Position numbers and translations under genes: made by a program
Part shown: positions 1 to 7,151 of the stretch, piece by piece
Layout of the letters: the number at the start of each line of letters is the position of its first letter
Numbering within the stretch: position 1 is the stretch's first letter
Source: JBNJEM01 sp051745935
GTDB taxonomy: Bacteria; Planctomycetota; Planctomycetia; Pirellulales; Pirellulaceae
Direction of reading: 5' to 3'
Length of the DNA stretch: 29,868 nucleotides
Assembly (NCBI GenBank): GCA_051745935.1
Contig: JBNJEM010000017.1
Span: 1-29,868, forward strand
The notes under the pieces: generated by a model
What the model was told of the DNA's origin: nothing
The model's input: only the letters and a program-made list of their open reading frames with translations
The model's database searches: none

Positions 1-69
1 GGTGATAATGTACCAAGCGAGCAGCGCGGCCAATGCAAACGCAGCCAGTTTAGTTATAACCTTGATCAT
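1..69 (-). CDS. N-terminus of a small membrane or secreted protein (partial)
   Basis: The first 23 codons of a minus-strand gene run off the left edge of the window. The ATG at 69 follows a GGGGAG Shine-Dalgarno-like sequence. The visible residues are a short basic start (MIKVITK) and then an uninterrupted hydrophobic stretch (LAAFALAALLAWYII), typical of a signal anchor or first membrane helix. It lies 145 bp downstream of the TerB-like gene on the same strand, so it may be the last visible member of the vWA/radical-SAM operon. The family cannot be recognised from this fragment. Confidence 0.5.
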   Translation of the reverse strand, partial: MIKVITKLAAFALAALLAWYIIT

Positions 70-214
70 GGAATTGTTCTCCCCAGTTGCATTGTTGTAG
101 GAAACCCGGCTTTTCGCGCAGCGAACCGATTATCGATCAGCGGACACTGCGGCGTGGTTGTTCTCGCCGGTCATGCGTTCCTCCCGGCGGTTCCTTCCTT
201 TTCGCCAACTTCGC

Positions 215-610
215 CTACAGGTTCAGGCTGTCAATCAGTTCCTTGAGTGGCGAGGCAATGGACTGGGCCTCCCGCTTGATGCGGCTCAGCAGCGCTTTCT
301 CGATGTCGTCGTACTGGCCGTCGCCCTCGATCTTCGCCTTGAGCCACGCCGCCTCGCCGGCGTCAATCTCGTTCGGGCTCTCCTCGTCCTGGAGCACGTG
401 GTCCGCGATGGCCTGCACGAAGAACTCGCCCCAGCTCGGGTGGTTCGCCGCGCCGGACACCGCGTCATTGATGGCGAAGAGGAACTCGGCCTCTTCGCGG
501 TCGATAACCCCGTCTTCGTAGAGGCGCGCTCGCATCTGTCCGACCTCATCGGCATCCACGATACCGTCGTCGATGATGTCCTGCTTCCACTCGTTCAACG
601 GTTTGTCCAT
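215..610 (-). CDS. Small acidic TerB-like / EF-hand-like protein
   Basis: This encodes a 131-residue, soluble, strongly acidic, helical protein. Two similar helix-loop-helix segments near the N-terminus carry acidic loops (DDGIVDADE at 14-22 and EDGVIDREE at 32-40), and a looser third loop (EGDGQYDDIE) lies near 95-104. Such ADG(V/I)(I/V)D.EE loops occur in TerB-like and EF-hand-like proteins, where they bind divalent metal or mediate stress signalling. The assignment is by motif only. The ATG at 610 is preceded by AAGGAGA at good spacing. It is the fourth gene of the vWA operon, and a perfect palindrome separates it from the coiled-coil gene upstream. Pairing of vWA and TerB-like proteins recalls tellurite-type (Ter) stress systems, but no TerD-like gene is visible. 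Biochemical function is unknown. Confidence 0.72.
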   Translation of the reverse strand: MDKPLNEWKQDIIDDGIVDADEVGQMRARLYEDGVIDREEAEFLFAINDAVSGAANHPSWGEFFVQAIADHVLQDEESPNEIDAGEAAWLKAKIEGDGQYDDIEKALLSRIKREAQSIASPLKELIDSLNL

Positions 611-648
611 CTTTCAGTCTCCTTGTTCTCCGGGTCCCCTAAGCATGT

Positions 649-700
649 AGCGGGTGGAATAGTGGCACGGACAGCTGTCCGTGCCACTATTCCACCCGCT
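649..700. repeat. 52-bp perfect palindrome overlapping a stop codon
   Basis: Positions 649-674 and 675-700 are exact reverse complements with no loop (26-bp arms; the centre reads GGACAG/CTGTCC). The right arm contains the last codons and TAG stop of the minus-strand coiled-coil gene (687-689); the left arm lies in the gap before the TerB-like gene. As RNA it would form a very strong hairpin. No T-run follows on the minus strand, so it is not a textbook intrinsic terminator. It could be a REP-like or mobile palindrome, an attenuator or mRNA stabiliser, or a cruciform site. Confidence 0.9.
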
Positions 701-1443
701 GGTCAAACAAGTCCTTCGGCACTTCTTCCCAGATCGCGCGAATCCGCTCCGCCACATCCGCGTCGAGCACATTGTCCATTTGCTCGACCATCTCCCGCGT
801 GGTCTTGACGCGCTCCCGCATGGCAAACGCTTCGGCGGCGATTTCGGAATGCCGCTGCTTCAGCGTCTCCAACTCCTTCTTGTCCTGCTCCAGCTGCTCG
901 GGCATGTCTTCATATTCCGCCTTGAGCCGGCGCACTTCATCGGCAGTCTGGCGCGCGTCCTGGAGTTGCGCTTCGAGTTCGGCGCGTTCGGCGCGAAGCG
1001 ACTCGATGTCCGTGTCCAGCGCGGCCACTTCGTTCTTCAATGTTTCCACGGCCTCGCGCAGGCCCGCCCGCTCGTCGTGGCCCTGGATCCGCCGCGCGCG
1101 TGGGTCTCGAAGACCGCCCGGTCATTCTCCGCCAGGTGGTGCCCGTCCCGCTCGATGCACTGGTGCAGAATCTGGAGCAGCGCGTCGGCGTCGAAGTCCT
1201 CGAAGAAGACCCGGTGCGGAGGTCGTTAGCGAGGCGGCGCGCTTCTTCGGCTTCGCCCGGAGCCACATCGTCGCCGGCCTCCGCCAGCGCCTCGTCGGCG
1301 CCGCGCCGCGCCGCAGCCGCTTGCTCGTCGCTGATCTGCTCGAAAAGAAACGCGTTCGTGATGGCTTCTTCCATCTGCGAACGCGCGGCATTGACGGCGC
1401 GGTCCAGTTTCAGGGTGACATCGGCTGCTTTGGGTCCGCTCAC
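687..1443 (-). pseudogene. Coiled-coil protein interrupted by one frameshift
   Basis: Two overlapping minus-strand frames together give one roughly 250-residue coiled-coil protein. The N-terminal part starts at GTG 1443 behind GGAGGA and reads as a helical, Ala/Glu-rich protein up to EEARRLANDLR. Sense then continues in another frame (RVFFEDFDADALLQIL...) and runs as a long Glu/Leu/Lys/Arg heptad coiled coil to TAG at 687. The switch maps to about 1213-1227 and one extra base in that C/G-rich stretch would restore a single frame. A TAA at about 1227 closes the second frame upstream, which places the lesion. It follows the radical-SAM gene by 21 bp, so it belongs to the vWA operon. It may be a structural or scaffold partner; no enzymatic motif is visible. 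A base-calling error is as likely as real inactivation. Confidence 0.65.
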
Positions 1444-1464
1444 AGTGTCATCCTCCGCGGTTGT

Positions 1465-2133
1465 CTAACCTTGTTTGAGTACCAAATGCACGCCGCGCCT
1501 GTCCAACTGGGCGACGAGGCGCCGCAGGAAGCCCGGTTTCGGAATACCGGCGATACTAAGCGTGCCGTCGAGAGCCCAATCGACTTCGAGCGCCCGGGAC
1601 CGGCCATCTCGCACGGCGTCGGCGAGATGCCTGTAACGGGCGCTCAGAAAATGAATGTATTGATTTGAAGAACCCCGCCAGAGTGCGCCGTCGTTCAACT
1701 CGGCCACGTACGGCCCGTCAATCAGCATGTCCACGTATCGCAACAACGACCGGTGCGCGTCCGCCGAAGGCCTTTCGAGCAGTTGCTCCAACGTGCGCCC
1801 GGTATAGCACAAAACCGACAGCCCCGCCTCCTGCAGCCGGGCCAGCACTCCGGCAAGGGCCGTGCTATCCTGGTCAAAGGGGTCGCCCCCGGTGAGCGTC
1901 ACCCCCTCGATGCCCTCCACGGCAATGAGCCGTTCCGCCAATGCCGTGGGCGTCCATGTCTCAACTTCGGCGCTGGCGTTCATCTCGCGCGCGATACAGC
2001 CGGGACAATCCAGACTGCAGCCGTGAAACCACAGAACCGCGCGCACACCCGGCCCCAGCACCTCGCAGCGCAGTTTCCATCGTGCCAGGCGCAGCACCCC
2101 CTCGGGCTCGTCACGATTCTCGCTCGTGCCCAT
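1465..2133 (-). CDS. Radical SAM activase-like protein (NrdG/PflA type)
   Basis: This 222-residue protein resembles the short radical SAM activating enzymes that bind one 4Fe-4S cluster and cleave S-adenosylmethionine to install a glycyl radical. The cluster motif CxxxCxxC is clear (HGCSLDCPGC, Cys39, Cys43, Cys46), and TGGDPFD near residue 81 matches the GGE(D)P SAM-binding motif after beta-strand 2. Later segments (CYTGRTLEQLL, DMLIDGPYV) also match NrdG-like proteins. No glycyl-radical enzyme or ribonucleotide reductase is visible nearby, so the substrate is unknown and may be one of the operon proteins. The ATG at 2133 is chosen; a GTG at 2139 directly after the vWA stop is an alternative. 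Either way it is tightly coupled to the vWA gene. Confidence 0.85.
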   Translation of the reverse strand: MGTSENRDEPEGVLRLARWKLRCEVLGPGVRAVLWFHGCSLDCPGCIAREMNASAEVETWTPTALAERLIAVEGIEGVTLTGGDPFDQDSTALAGVLARLQEAGLSVLCYTGRTLEQLLERPSADAHRSLLRYVDMLIDGPYVAELNDGALWRGSSNQYIHFLSARYRHLADAVRDGRSRALEVDWALDGTLSIAGIPKPGFLRRLVAQLDRRGVHLVLKQG

Positions 2134-2139
2134 TCCCAC

Positions 2140-3102
2140 TCATTCCATGACCACGGACTGCCGGATGCGCTCGCCCTCGATTTCCAGCTCAAAGAACTTC
2201 GATTTCCCGGGCATAGTGAAACCGACCTTGGATATCAGTCCGTTGGTGAGGTCTGCCACCACCTTGCCCTTGTCATCGTATACCTTCGCTGTGGGGGCGA
2301 TGACCTGATTTTCGTCCACCACCTCGGGGAACAAGTCGAGCACGGTGCGCATTTCTTCGGCAATCTTGTGGTCCCAGATATCCACCTCATCCCCGTCAGG
2401 CTTGCGTAGCCCGCTGCCCTCGAACATGTCATCGAGCACTTCCAATTGCTCATGCATCTTTTCGACCTGCTGCCTTTGGGCCTCGGGGTCCAGTTTCTCC
2501 ATGCACACCCCGAGCAAAACCAGCTTGAGGTCCCGTCGAGCACCATTGGCAATCTGTCGTCCCACCTCGAGCGAGTACTGCTGCACCGCCTCCAGGTCGT
2601 TAAACTCCCCGTCGGTGATGATGACGCCGATCCCCCATTCCGCGCCGCTGAGAATCTCTTCCACGAAATGCCGGGTGGCCGGCAGCAACTGGGTCTGGCG
2701 CCCCCACTGCGCTTGGGCGGGCCCATGGAATGTTGTGCTGTCGCAGGTGGCGGCGGTCAGAACGCCCACCGGTTCAGTCTGGTCGCCCTTAATCCCGCAC
2801 GACCAGTAGATGACGCCGACTGACGCGTCGGCGGTAAAGCGAGTCAAGTATTTCGCCATGTCGCGGGCGATCGGATCCATCACGTTGGGCGGAGCGCTGG
2901 CCTTGGCGAGAAGCGGGTTCTTGACGTTGCTGATGCCATAGAATTTCTTCATGGACACCGAGCCGTCCAACGCCAGGGCCGCCCGGGCCCCTTCAATGTC
3001 CGGCTCGATCAGAATGGTCGCCACGACTTCCAGCGCACCGCTATCCGTCCGATAGACGTTGACCTCGCCAAACGGTTGCTGTGGATGAGACAACTGGACC
3101 AT
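2140..3102 (-). CDS. vWA-domain protein with intact MIDAS
   Basis: This 320-residue soluble protein is built around a von Willebrand factor A domain, a metal-dependent protein-interaction module. The MIDAS DxSxS is intact (ALDGSVSM, Asp46-Ser50), and TDGEFND near residues 163-169 provides the distal MIDAS aspartate. The C-terminal part (after about residue 225) has an acidic helical segment and a beta-rich tail. It resembles the stand-alone vWA proteins (TerY-like group) found in bacterial stress and conflict operons more than surface adhesins: no signal peptide or membrane helix is seen. The start at 3102 is chosen over upstream codons because GGAGGGGGAG lies just before it and the protein upstream of it looks non-coding. 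It is the first gene of the operon behind the promoter at 3218-3246. Confidence 0.87.
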   Translation of the reverse strand: MVQLSHPQQPFGEVNVYRTDSGALEVVATILIEPDIEGARAALALDGSVSMKKFYGISNVKNPLLAKASAPPNVMDPIARDMAKYLTRFTADASVGVIYWSCGIKGDQTEPVGVLTAATCDSTTFHGPAQAQWGRQTQLLPATRHFVEEILSGAEWGIGVIITDGEFNDLEAVQQYSLEVGRQIANGARRDLKLVLLGVCMEKLDPEAQRQQVEKMHEQLEVLDDMFEGSGLRKPDGDEVDIWDHKIAEEMRTVLDLFPEVVDENQVIAPTAKVYDDKGKVVADLTNGLISKVGFTMPGKSKFFELEIEGERIRQSVVME

Positions 3103-3217
3103 GGCATCTCCCCCTCCGACACGCCCCCCTGAAGCGGACTCACCAGCATGACTGCCTACTGCCCACGGGGCATGAACCACGCACTCGCTACAATGAAGGT
3201 GCACATTGCAAAGCGAC

Positions 3218-3246
3218 AGGATACCGCTGATACGATAAAGAGTCAA
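3218..3246 (-). promoter_or_regulatory. Sigma70-type promoter of the vWA operon
   Basis: On the minus strand TTGACT (3246-3241) and TATCCT (3223-3218) are separated by exactly 17 bp, close to the housekeeping consensus. Transcription would start near 3210, leaving a leader of about 108 nt before the vWA ATG at 3102. This is the clearest promoter seen by eye in the window. Confidence 0.55.
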
Positions 3247-3320
3247 CTAGTGTCCGATGGACGAGCCCGCCGCCACGCCGCAGCGGCGTCTTCCTGGCCG
3301 CGCGCGCAGAAGACGGCCGC

Positions 3321-3925
3321 TTGCTATACTTCAATCCGTTTGAACAGGTTCACGTGCGGGATGGATGCGGGGATGTTGGGCAATACGACACAGAATGGGG
3401 ACGTGTTACTGAAAGGGGGGACTACACGGCGGCCGCGGCGGCCTTTCCCCGCGCGCTCGAAGCCGACCCTAAAGATGGGGCGGCCTACCTGGGCCGCGGC
3501 ACAGCGCACTGTCACACCGGTGATTTTCAGGCGGCCCTTTCCGACTTGGACGCCGCCGTCTCCCATCTGCCCGCGCGCATCGAGTGCTGGCTCAACCGCG
3601 GGTACTGCCACTTCCGCATGGGCAACCATCAACTGGCCATTGCGGACTAAAACCGCGCGCTCGACATCGACCCGCGCCACGCGGACTCGCTCAATAACTG
3701 CGGTATGACCTGGAAAGCGGCGGGGAATCTGTAGAATGCGCTCGCTGATTTCAAGGCCGCCGACCCGAACCACCGTCTGGCCGGGCGGAACCTCAAGCGG
3801 CTTGACGCCCCCGCACGCACCTCGCAAAGCAGCAGCGACGTTACGCAAACACATCCGCACCGCAGAAACGCCTGCGCGCGCGGGGCCTGTATGACCGTGC
3901 TGCGCGTGCATTTACGAGGCAGAAG
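3321..3925 (+). pseudogene. TPR-repeat protein with two in-frame stop codons
   Basis: The frame encodes typical 34-residue TPR units: GDYTAAAAAFPRALEADPKD, then GDFQAALSDLDAAVSHLP, then GNHQLAIAD, which is cut by TAA at 3648-3650. The same frame continues as a good TPR (NRALDIDPRHADSLNNCGM...AAGNL) to a second stop, TAG at 3732-3734, and then NALADFKAADPNHRLAG. In functional TPRs these positions would be Tyr and Glu/Gln, each one substitution from the stops. No ATG precedes the repeats in frame (only TTG 3321 and GTG 3354), so the 5' end is probably also lost. The 3' side loses TPR character about 100 bp before the MITE-like repeat at 3926. It is best read as a decaying remnant of a scaffold protein. 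Confidence 0.7.
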
Positions 3926-4064
3926 GGGGACAGGCACACTTCATTCGGTAAGACAGGTTTTCAGAGAACAGTTGGCCCATCCCGCATATTGGCAATACCC
4001 TGCAGTCATTTTTTTGACATTTATTCCCGGGCGACGAGGGGTGGGAATAAGCGTGCCTGTCCCC
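3926..4064. repeat. 139-bp MITE/REP-like element with 12-bp inverted ends
   Basis: GGGGACAGGCAC at 3926-3937 is repeated as its exact reverse complement GTGCCTGTCCCC at 4053-4064. The interior (3927-4043) is strongly similar to 25606-25723, directly upstream of the RAYT transposase. Shared blocks are GGGACAGGCACACTTCATT, GGCAATACCC and TTGACATTTATTCCCGG. This is the expected pattern for a non-autonomous element mobilised by a REP-associated HUH transposase. It abuts the decayed TPR gene. Confidence 0.75.
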
Positions 4065-4369
4065 GTTTCCCCCTTGTCCCCGTTCCCCTCTATTCGCGGA
4101 GAAACTCGCGCTCACCTGGTTGCGGTGACGAACTCCCCCACTTCAAGCTGGCAGTAAATGGGTCGCAGAGGATTTCAGGACAAGCCCCAGAGGGGCATAA
4201 ACTGCCTTGCCCCCTGAGGAAGCAAGGCCCTGTCGGTTGTCGCCAAGTTCATTCGATATTTGACGCCTGTTCGTTTTGGTTGTTCTTCTTGGTACTTCAC
4301 GTATTTCTGAATCTTGTCGGTATGCAAGCCGACGGTGTCGACACAGAACCCCATTCAACAAACCCCATC
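4065..4369. other. Gene-poor spacer with a short imperfect direct repeat
   Basis: No supportable gene was found here. Just inside the right end, 4351-4381 is repeated with 28 of 31 matches at 4424-4454, 73 bp away, the second copy lying in the 3' end of the ankyrin gene. Because 73 is not a multiple of three, the duplication changes frame and may have created the present ankyrin stop codon. Confidence 0.5.
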
Positions 4370-5059
4370 TTAGCGGCTACGCTGAAAGACGGGGTAATAG
4401 TCGTCGTTGCCGGGATGATAGCGCCATTGAACAAACCCCATCTTACTGGCTACGTACAAAGCTGACCTGTTTCCTCCGGTGTAAGGATTGGCGCCGGATG
4501 CATACAACAGCGCAGCGGTATCGAAGTGTTCGTTCTTGATTGCCGCTGCCATAGCCGTCATGTTCTTTTTGTAGTCAATAACATCCGGGTCCGCACCAGA
4601 TGCCAATAAGAGTGTCACTTTATCGGTCGAGCCTCGACCGGCCATCTGTACTAGCGGCCTACTTCCGTCGGGCGCCGTTACGTTTGGATCGGCACCACGT
4701 TGAAGGAGTGTCCTGACTTCGTTGATGGTGAACGTCCGCAACAGTTTCAACCCCAGCATGAGTGCGCTGGCTTCCTCGTGCGTGGCCGGGTCATGCCCAA
4801 GAGCACTTAGAATATCCGGTCGCTCTGCCCACGCGGCGACGCTTAGTGCTGTCTTCCCTCGCTTGGTGCTGATCGTAACATCGGCGCCGAATTCCACTAG
4901 AAGTTTGACTATGTCGATATATTGCGACGCCGCCATCATGACCGCGGTTTCGCCGACTTTGTTCGTGATATTGGGGTCCGCGCCAGCCTCGAGTAGGTCT
5001 TTGACCATATCCGCATCATGCCGTTCAACTGCTTCCATCAGCGCATTTCGGCCGTGCAT
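4370..5059 (-). CDS. Ankyrin-repeat protein, probably truncated at both ends
   Basis: This 229-residue protein consists almost wholly of ankyrin repeats, protein-protein interaction modules of about 33 residues. Hallmarks recur: GRNALMEAVERHDADMVKDL, LEAGADPNITNKVGETAVMMA, VEFGADVTISTKRGKTALSVA, LQRGADPNVTAPDGSRPLV and LASGADPDV. Ankyrin-like sequence continues in frame a few codons upstream of the ATG (TDPDVTD) and stops abruptly near 5080, where the kinase-TPR gene ends in another frame. The 5' part therefore appears lost at a recombination junction. The C-terminus leaves ankyrin character in a duplicated segment and then stops. Translation from ATG 5059, 5 bp after the kinase stop, is possible, so it may still be made. 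Partners are unknown; there is no signal peptide. Confidence 0.6.
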   Translation of the reverse strand: MHGRNALMEAVERHDADMVKDLLEAGADPNITNKVGETAVMMAASQYIDIVKLLVEFGADVTISTKRGKTALSVAAWAERPDILSALGHDPATHEEASALMLGLKLLRTFTINEVRTLLQRGADPNVTAPDGSRPLVQMAGRGSTDKVTLLLASGADPDVIDYKKNMTAMAAAIKNEHFDTAALLYASGANPYTGGNRSALYVASKMGFVQWRYHPGNDDYYPVFQRSR

Positions 5060-5064
5060 GTCTG

Positions 5065-7143
5065 TTACATCGGGGTCAGTTTGACGAGGAGGTCGCGTCG
5101 GTCAACGCGTCGAACCAGGTGCTCCAACGAGCGAATCGACTTCTCAAGGAAGCGAAACGCTTCGCCTGAAAGTCCCAAGTTGTCGAGCGCGACACCTTCT
5201 TGCAAATATGTTAAAGCGAGATCACTGGCCAGGTCCTCAAGTCCGTGCTCGTTCACCAGCTTCTCCCGGATCGACAAAGCCTTCCGAAAGTACTCTAAAG
5301 CTCCCCGATGATTGGCGTTCGCTGCCAGTGTGATGCCCTTAGTGTCGTAGGCGCTGGCCAACACTCGGGCCACGCCAAGCATCTCCTTTCTATGCATCGC
5401 CTGTTCAAGAGGTCGAATTGCACAGTCCGCGGCATCCAGGGCGGCACGCATCTCTCCGATTTCCCGCAATACGTTGGCCCTGTTTAGCCAGGCACCCCCG
5501 AAGAGTCTGGCGAGATAGCTACCAGGAAGTGGAACGGACACTCGCGACAAGATACAAAGTGCTTGATCTAGGAGGTTTAGCGCTTCCTGAGGATTCCCGA
5601 GAAAGCGTGGGACACACGCCATGCCCAAGTAGAGCCCTGCTAGCTCTGGTTCGAGGTCTGCGCGTTTCTGATCGACAATAAGTTTCTTGAAAGCAGCAAC
5701 CGCGCGCTGATACAGCGGCGCCGCCTCCACAAGATCACCCCGTCGGCTGAGCGTAACAGCCGCATTCATAAGCGTCGTAGCGAGCTTCTCCTGAAGGTCC
5801 TCACGCCCACGCTGGCAAGCCAACCGCTCCAGAATGTCGACGGCTTGGTGCAGGAGTTTCAAGGCGCCAGAGACATCATCAGAGTAGTCACGGGCAAGAC
5901 CTTCCACCTGGCAGATCTCGGCCAGAATGGGTTCCAAGTCGCCACGGCCTCCGGCAACCAGTTCTTCAAAGATACGCCGGGTGTCTTGGCAGATACGCAC
6001 GTCGCTGACAGATCTGGAGCGGCGGGTACGGCCAAAAGGGCCCAAGATCTGCTCCATTTCAACTGGATCCCGGCCCGCCTCCCGAAAGGCGATATGCAAG
6101 TAAATGGACGGGTCCGGATATGAAACGCTCGTGGTCGTTATTCGTTCAAACTCCGTAATCGGGACAGACGAAGACGCAGACGATGACGGAGCATCACGCC
6201 GGTATCCGATTTTCGTCGTTTCCTGATACACACGACACAACATCTCCGCGATCTCGTACATCGACGCTGCGTGCTCGGCGACTGTGTCGCCGGGTTGGAA
6301 GCACTCGGTCAACAGATTCACTACTTCGGCCGGCATAGCGGGAAGCGTGCGGCCTGGAAGACGACCTTGCATCAAGTATGCTTCCAAAGCCCTCGGGGCC
6401 TCGGAACCCTCGCGCCAGGTTCGCCCGCCGGTAAACATTTCCAATACGCACAATCCCCAACTCCAGATATCCGTTTGTCGAGTTAGCTTGGGAAGTTGCC
6501 AAGAAGGGGTCCCCAGGTTGGACTCTTGCCGAATTCGTTCCTGTTGTGGCGAGCAGTATGCCCGCGTCATGCCCCGATAGGACACACTATAAAGAGCAGC
6601 CTCCACAGGCTCCGGGTCGCGGGCCTTGGCGTATGCTCGAGCCAACCCGAAGTCGGCGAGTTTCGCCGTGCCGTCAGGGGTCATCAGCACGTTTTCGGGT
6701 TTGACATCCTGGTGTACGAGACCATATTCATGCAGGGCATTTAATCCCCAAGCAAGTTGAATCGCCACGTCAAGGATCTGGTGCAGTTGCGTTAACTTGT
6801 GTTCTCGAATCCAACCTCCTAGCGTTCCACCGTCCAGGAATTCAGAGAAAATAACGACTTCTTCACCCGCGGTGCGGAAAAAGTGAAATGTGGTCAGGTG
6901 TGGATGGTCCGGAAGATCAATCCAGGTTTGGATTTCGACAAGAAAATCTCGCATCCCTTGCGGACCGCGCAACCGCGTTCTTTTTGCTGCAAATAGTTCA
7001 CCCGTTGACCGGTTCCGCACCCTATATACCAACCCCATGCCGCCCGTCTCGAAGCGATCGGGCGCCCGAAACGACCGACGCCAGACGAGAAGAGATTCGC
7101 TGGCACTATCGGTGTGAATATGAGCCTTTTCTGGTCTTCTCAC
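5065..7143 (-). CDS. Ser/Thr protein kinase with C-terminal TPR array
   Basis: This Hanks-type kinase phosphorylates Ser/Thr on unknown partners. Numbered from GTG 7143 (692 residues), the ATP-binding Lys is in FAAKR (54), the catalytic loop is HQDVKPEN (144-151; the usual HRD Arg is Gln) and DFG is at 164-166. The activation segment ends in an unusual YCSPQQ instead of APE. Loss of the HRD arginine is typical of non-RD kinases, which rely less on activation-loop phosphorylation. From about residue 390 the protein is TPR-like repeats (GRRDLEP/AREDLQEKLA type units). No membrane helix is seen. The start is uncertain: the Gly loop is short (FETGGMGLVY) and upstream sequence overlaps the divergent sigma gene. 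The C-terminus stops mid-repeat (VKLTPM) at the ankyrin junction, so both ends may be damaged. Confidence 0.85.
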   Translation of the reverse strand: MRRPEKAHIHTDSASESLLVWRRSFRAPDRFETGGMGLVYRVRNRSTGELFAAKRTRLRGPQGMRDFLVEIQTWIDLPDHPHLTTFHFFRTAGEEVVIFSEFLDGGTLGGWIREHKLTQLHQILDVAIQLAWGLNALHEYGLVHQDVKPENVLMTPDGTAKLADFGLARAYAKARDPEPVEAALYSVSYRGMTRAYCSPQQERIRQESNLGTPSWQLPKLTRQTDIWSWGLCVLEMFTGGRTWREGSEAPRALEAYLMQGRLPGRTLPAMPAEVVNLLTECFQPGDTVAEHAASMYEIAEMLCRVYQETTKIGYRRDAPSSSASSSVPITEFERITTTSVSYPDPSIYLHIAFREAGRDPVEMEQILGPFGRTRRSRSVSDVRICQDTRRIFEELVAGGRGDLEPILAEICQVEGLARDYSDDVSGALKLLHQAVDILERLACQRGREDLQEKLATTLMNAAVTLSRRGDLVEAAPLYQRAVAAFKKLIVDQKRADLEPELAGLYLGMACVPRFLGNPQEALNLLDQALCILSRVSVPLPGSYLARLFGGAWLNRANVLREIGEMRAALDAADCAIRPLEQAMHRKEMLGVARVLASAYDTKGITLAANANHRGALEYFRKALSIREKLVNEHGLEDLASDLALTYLQEGVALDNLGLSGEAFRFLEKSIRSLEHLVRRVDRRDLLVKLTPM

Positions 7144-7151
7144 TAAGGGCC

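Noticed and set aside
130..174. A 14-codon minus-strand ORF (MTGENNHAAVSADR) behind a strong GGGAGG ribosome site
   Set aside because: It is very short with no recognisable feature. It may be a leader peptide or a remnant, but nothing beyond the ribosome site supports it.
4600..5059. Ankyrin gene as an intact fusion with the kinase
   Set aside because: The two are in different frames and the kinase has its own TAA at 5065-5067, so no fusion protein is made without frameshifting.
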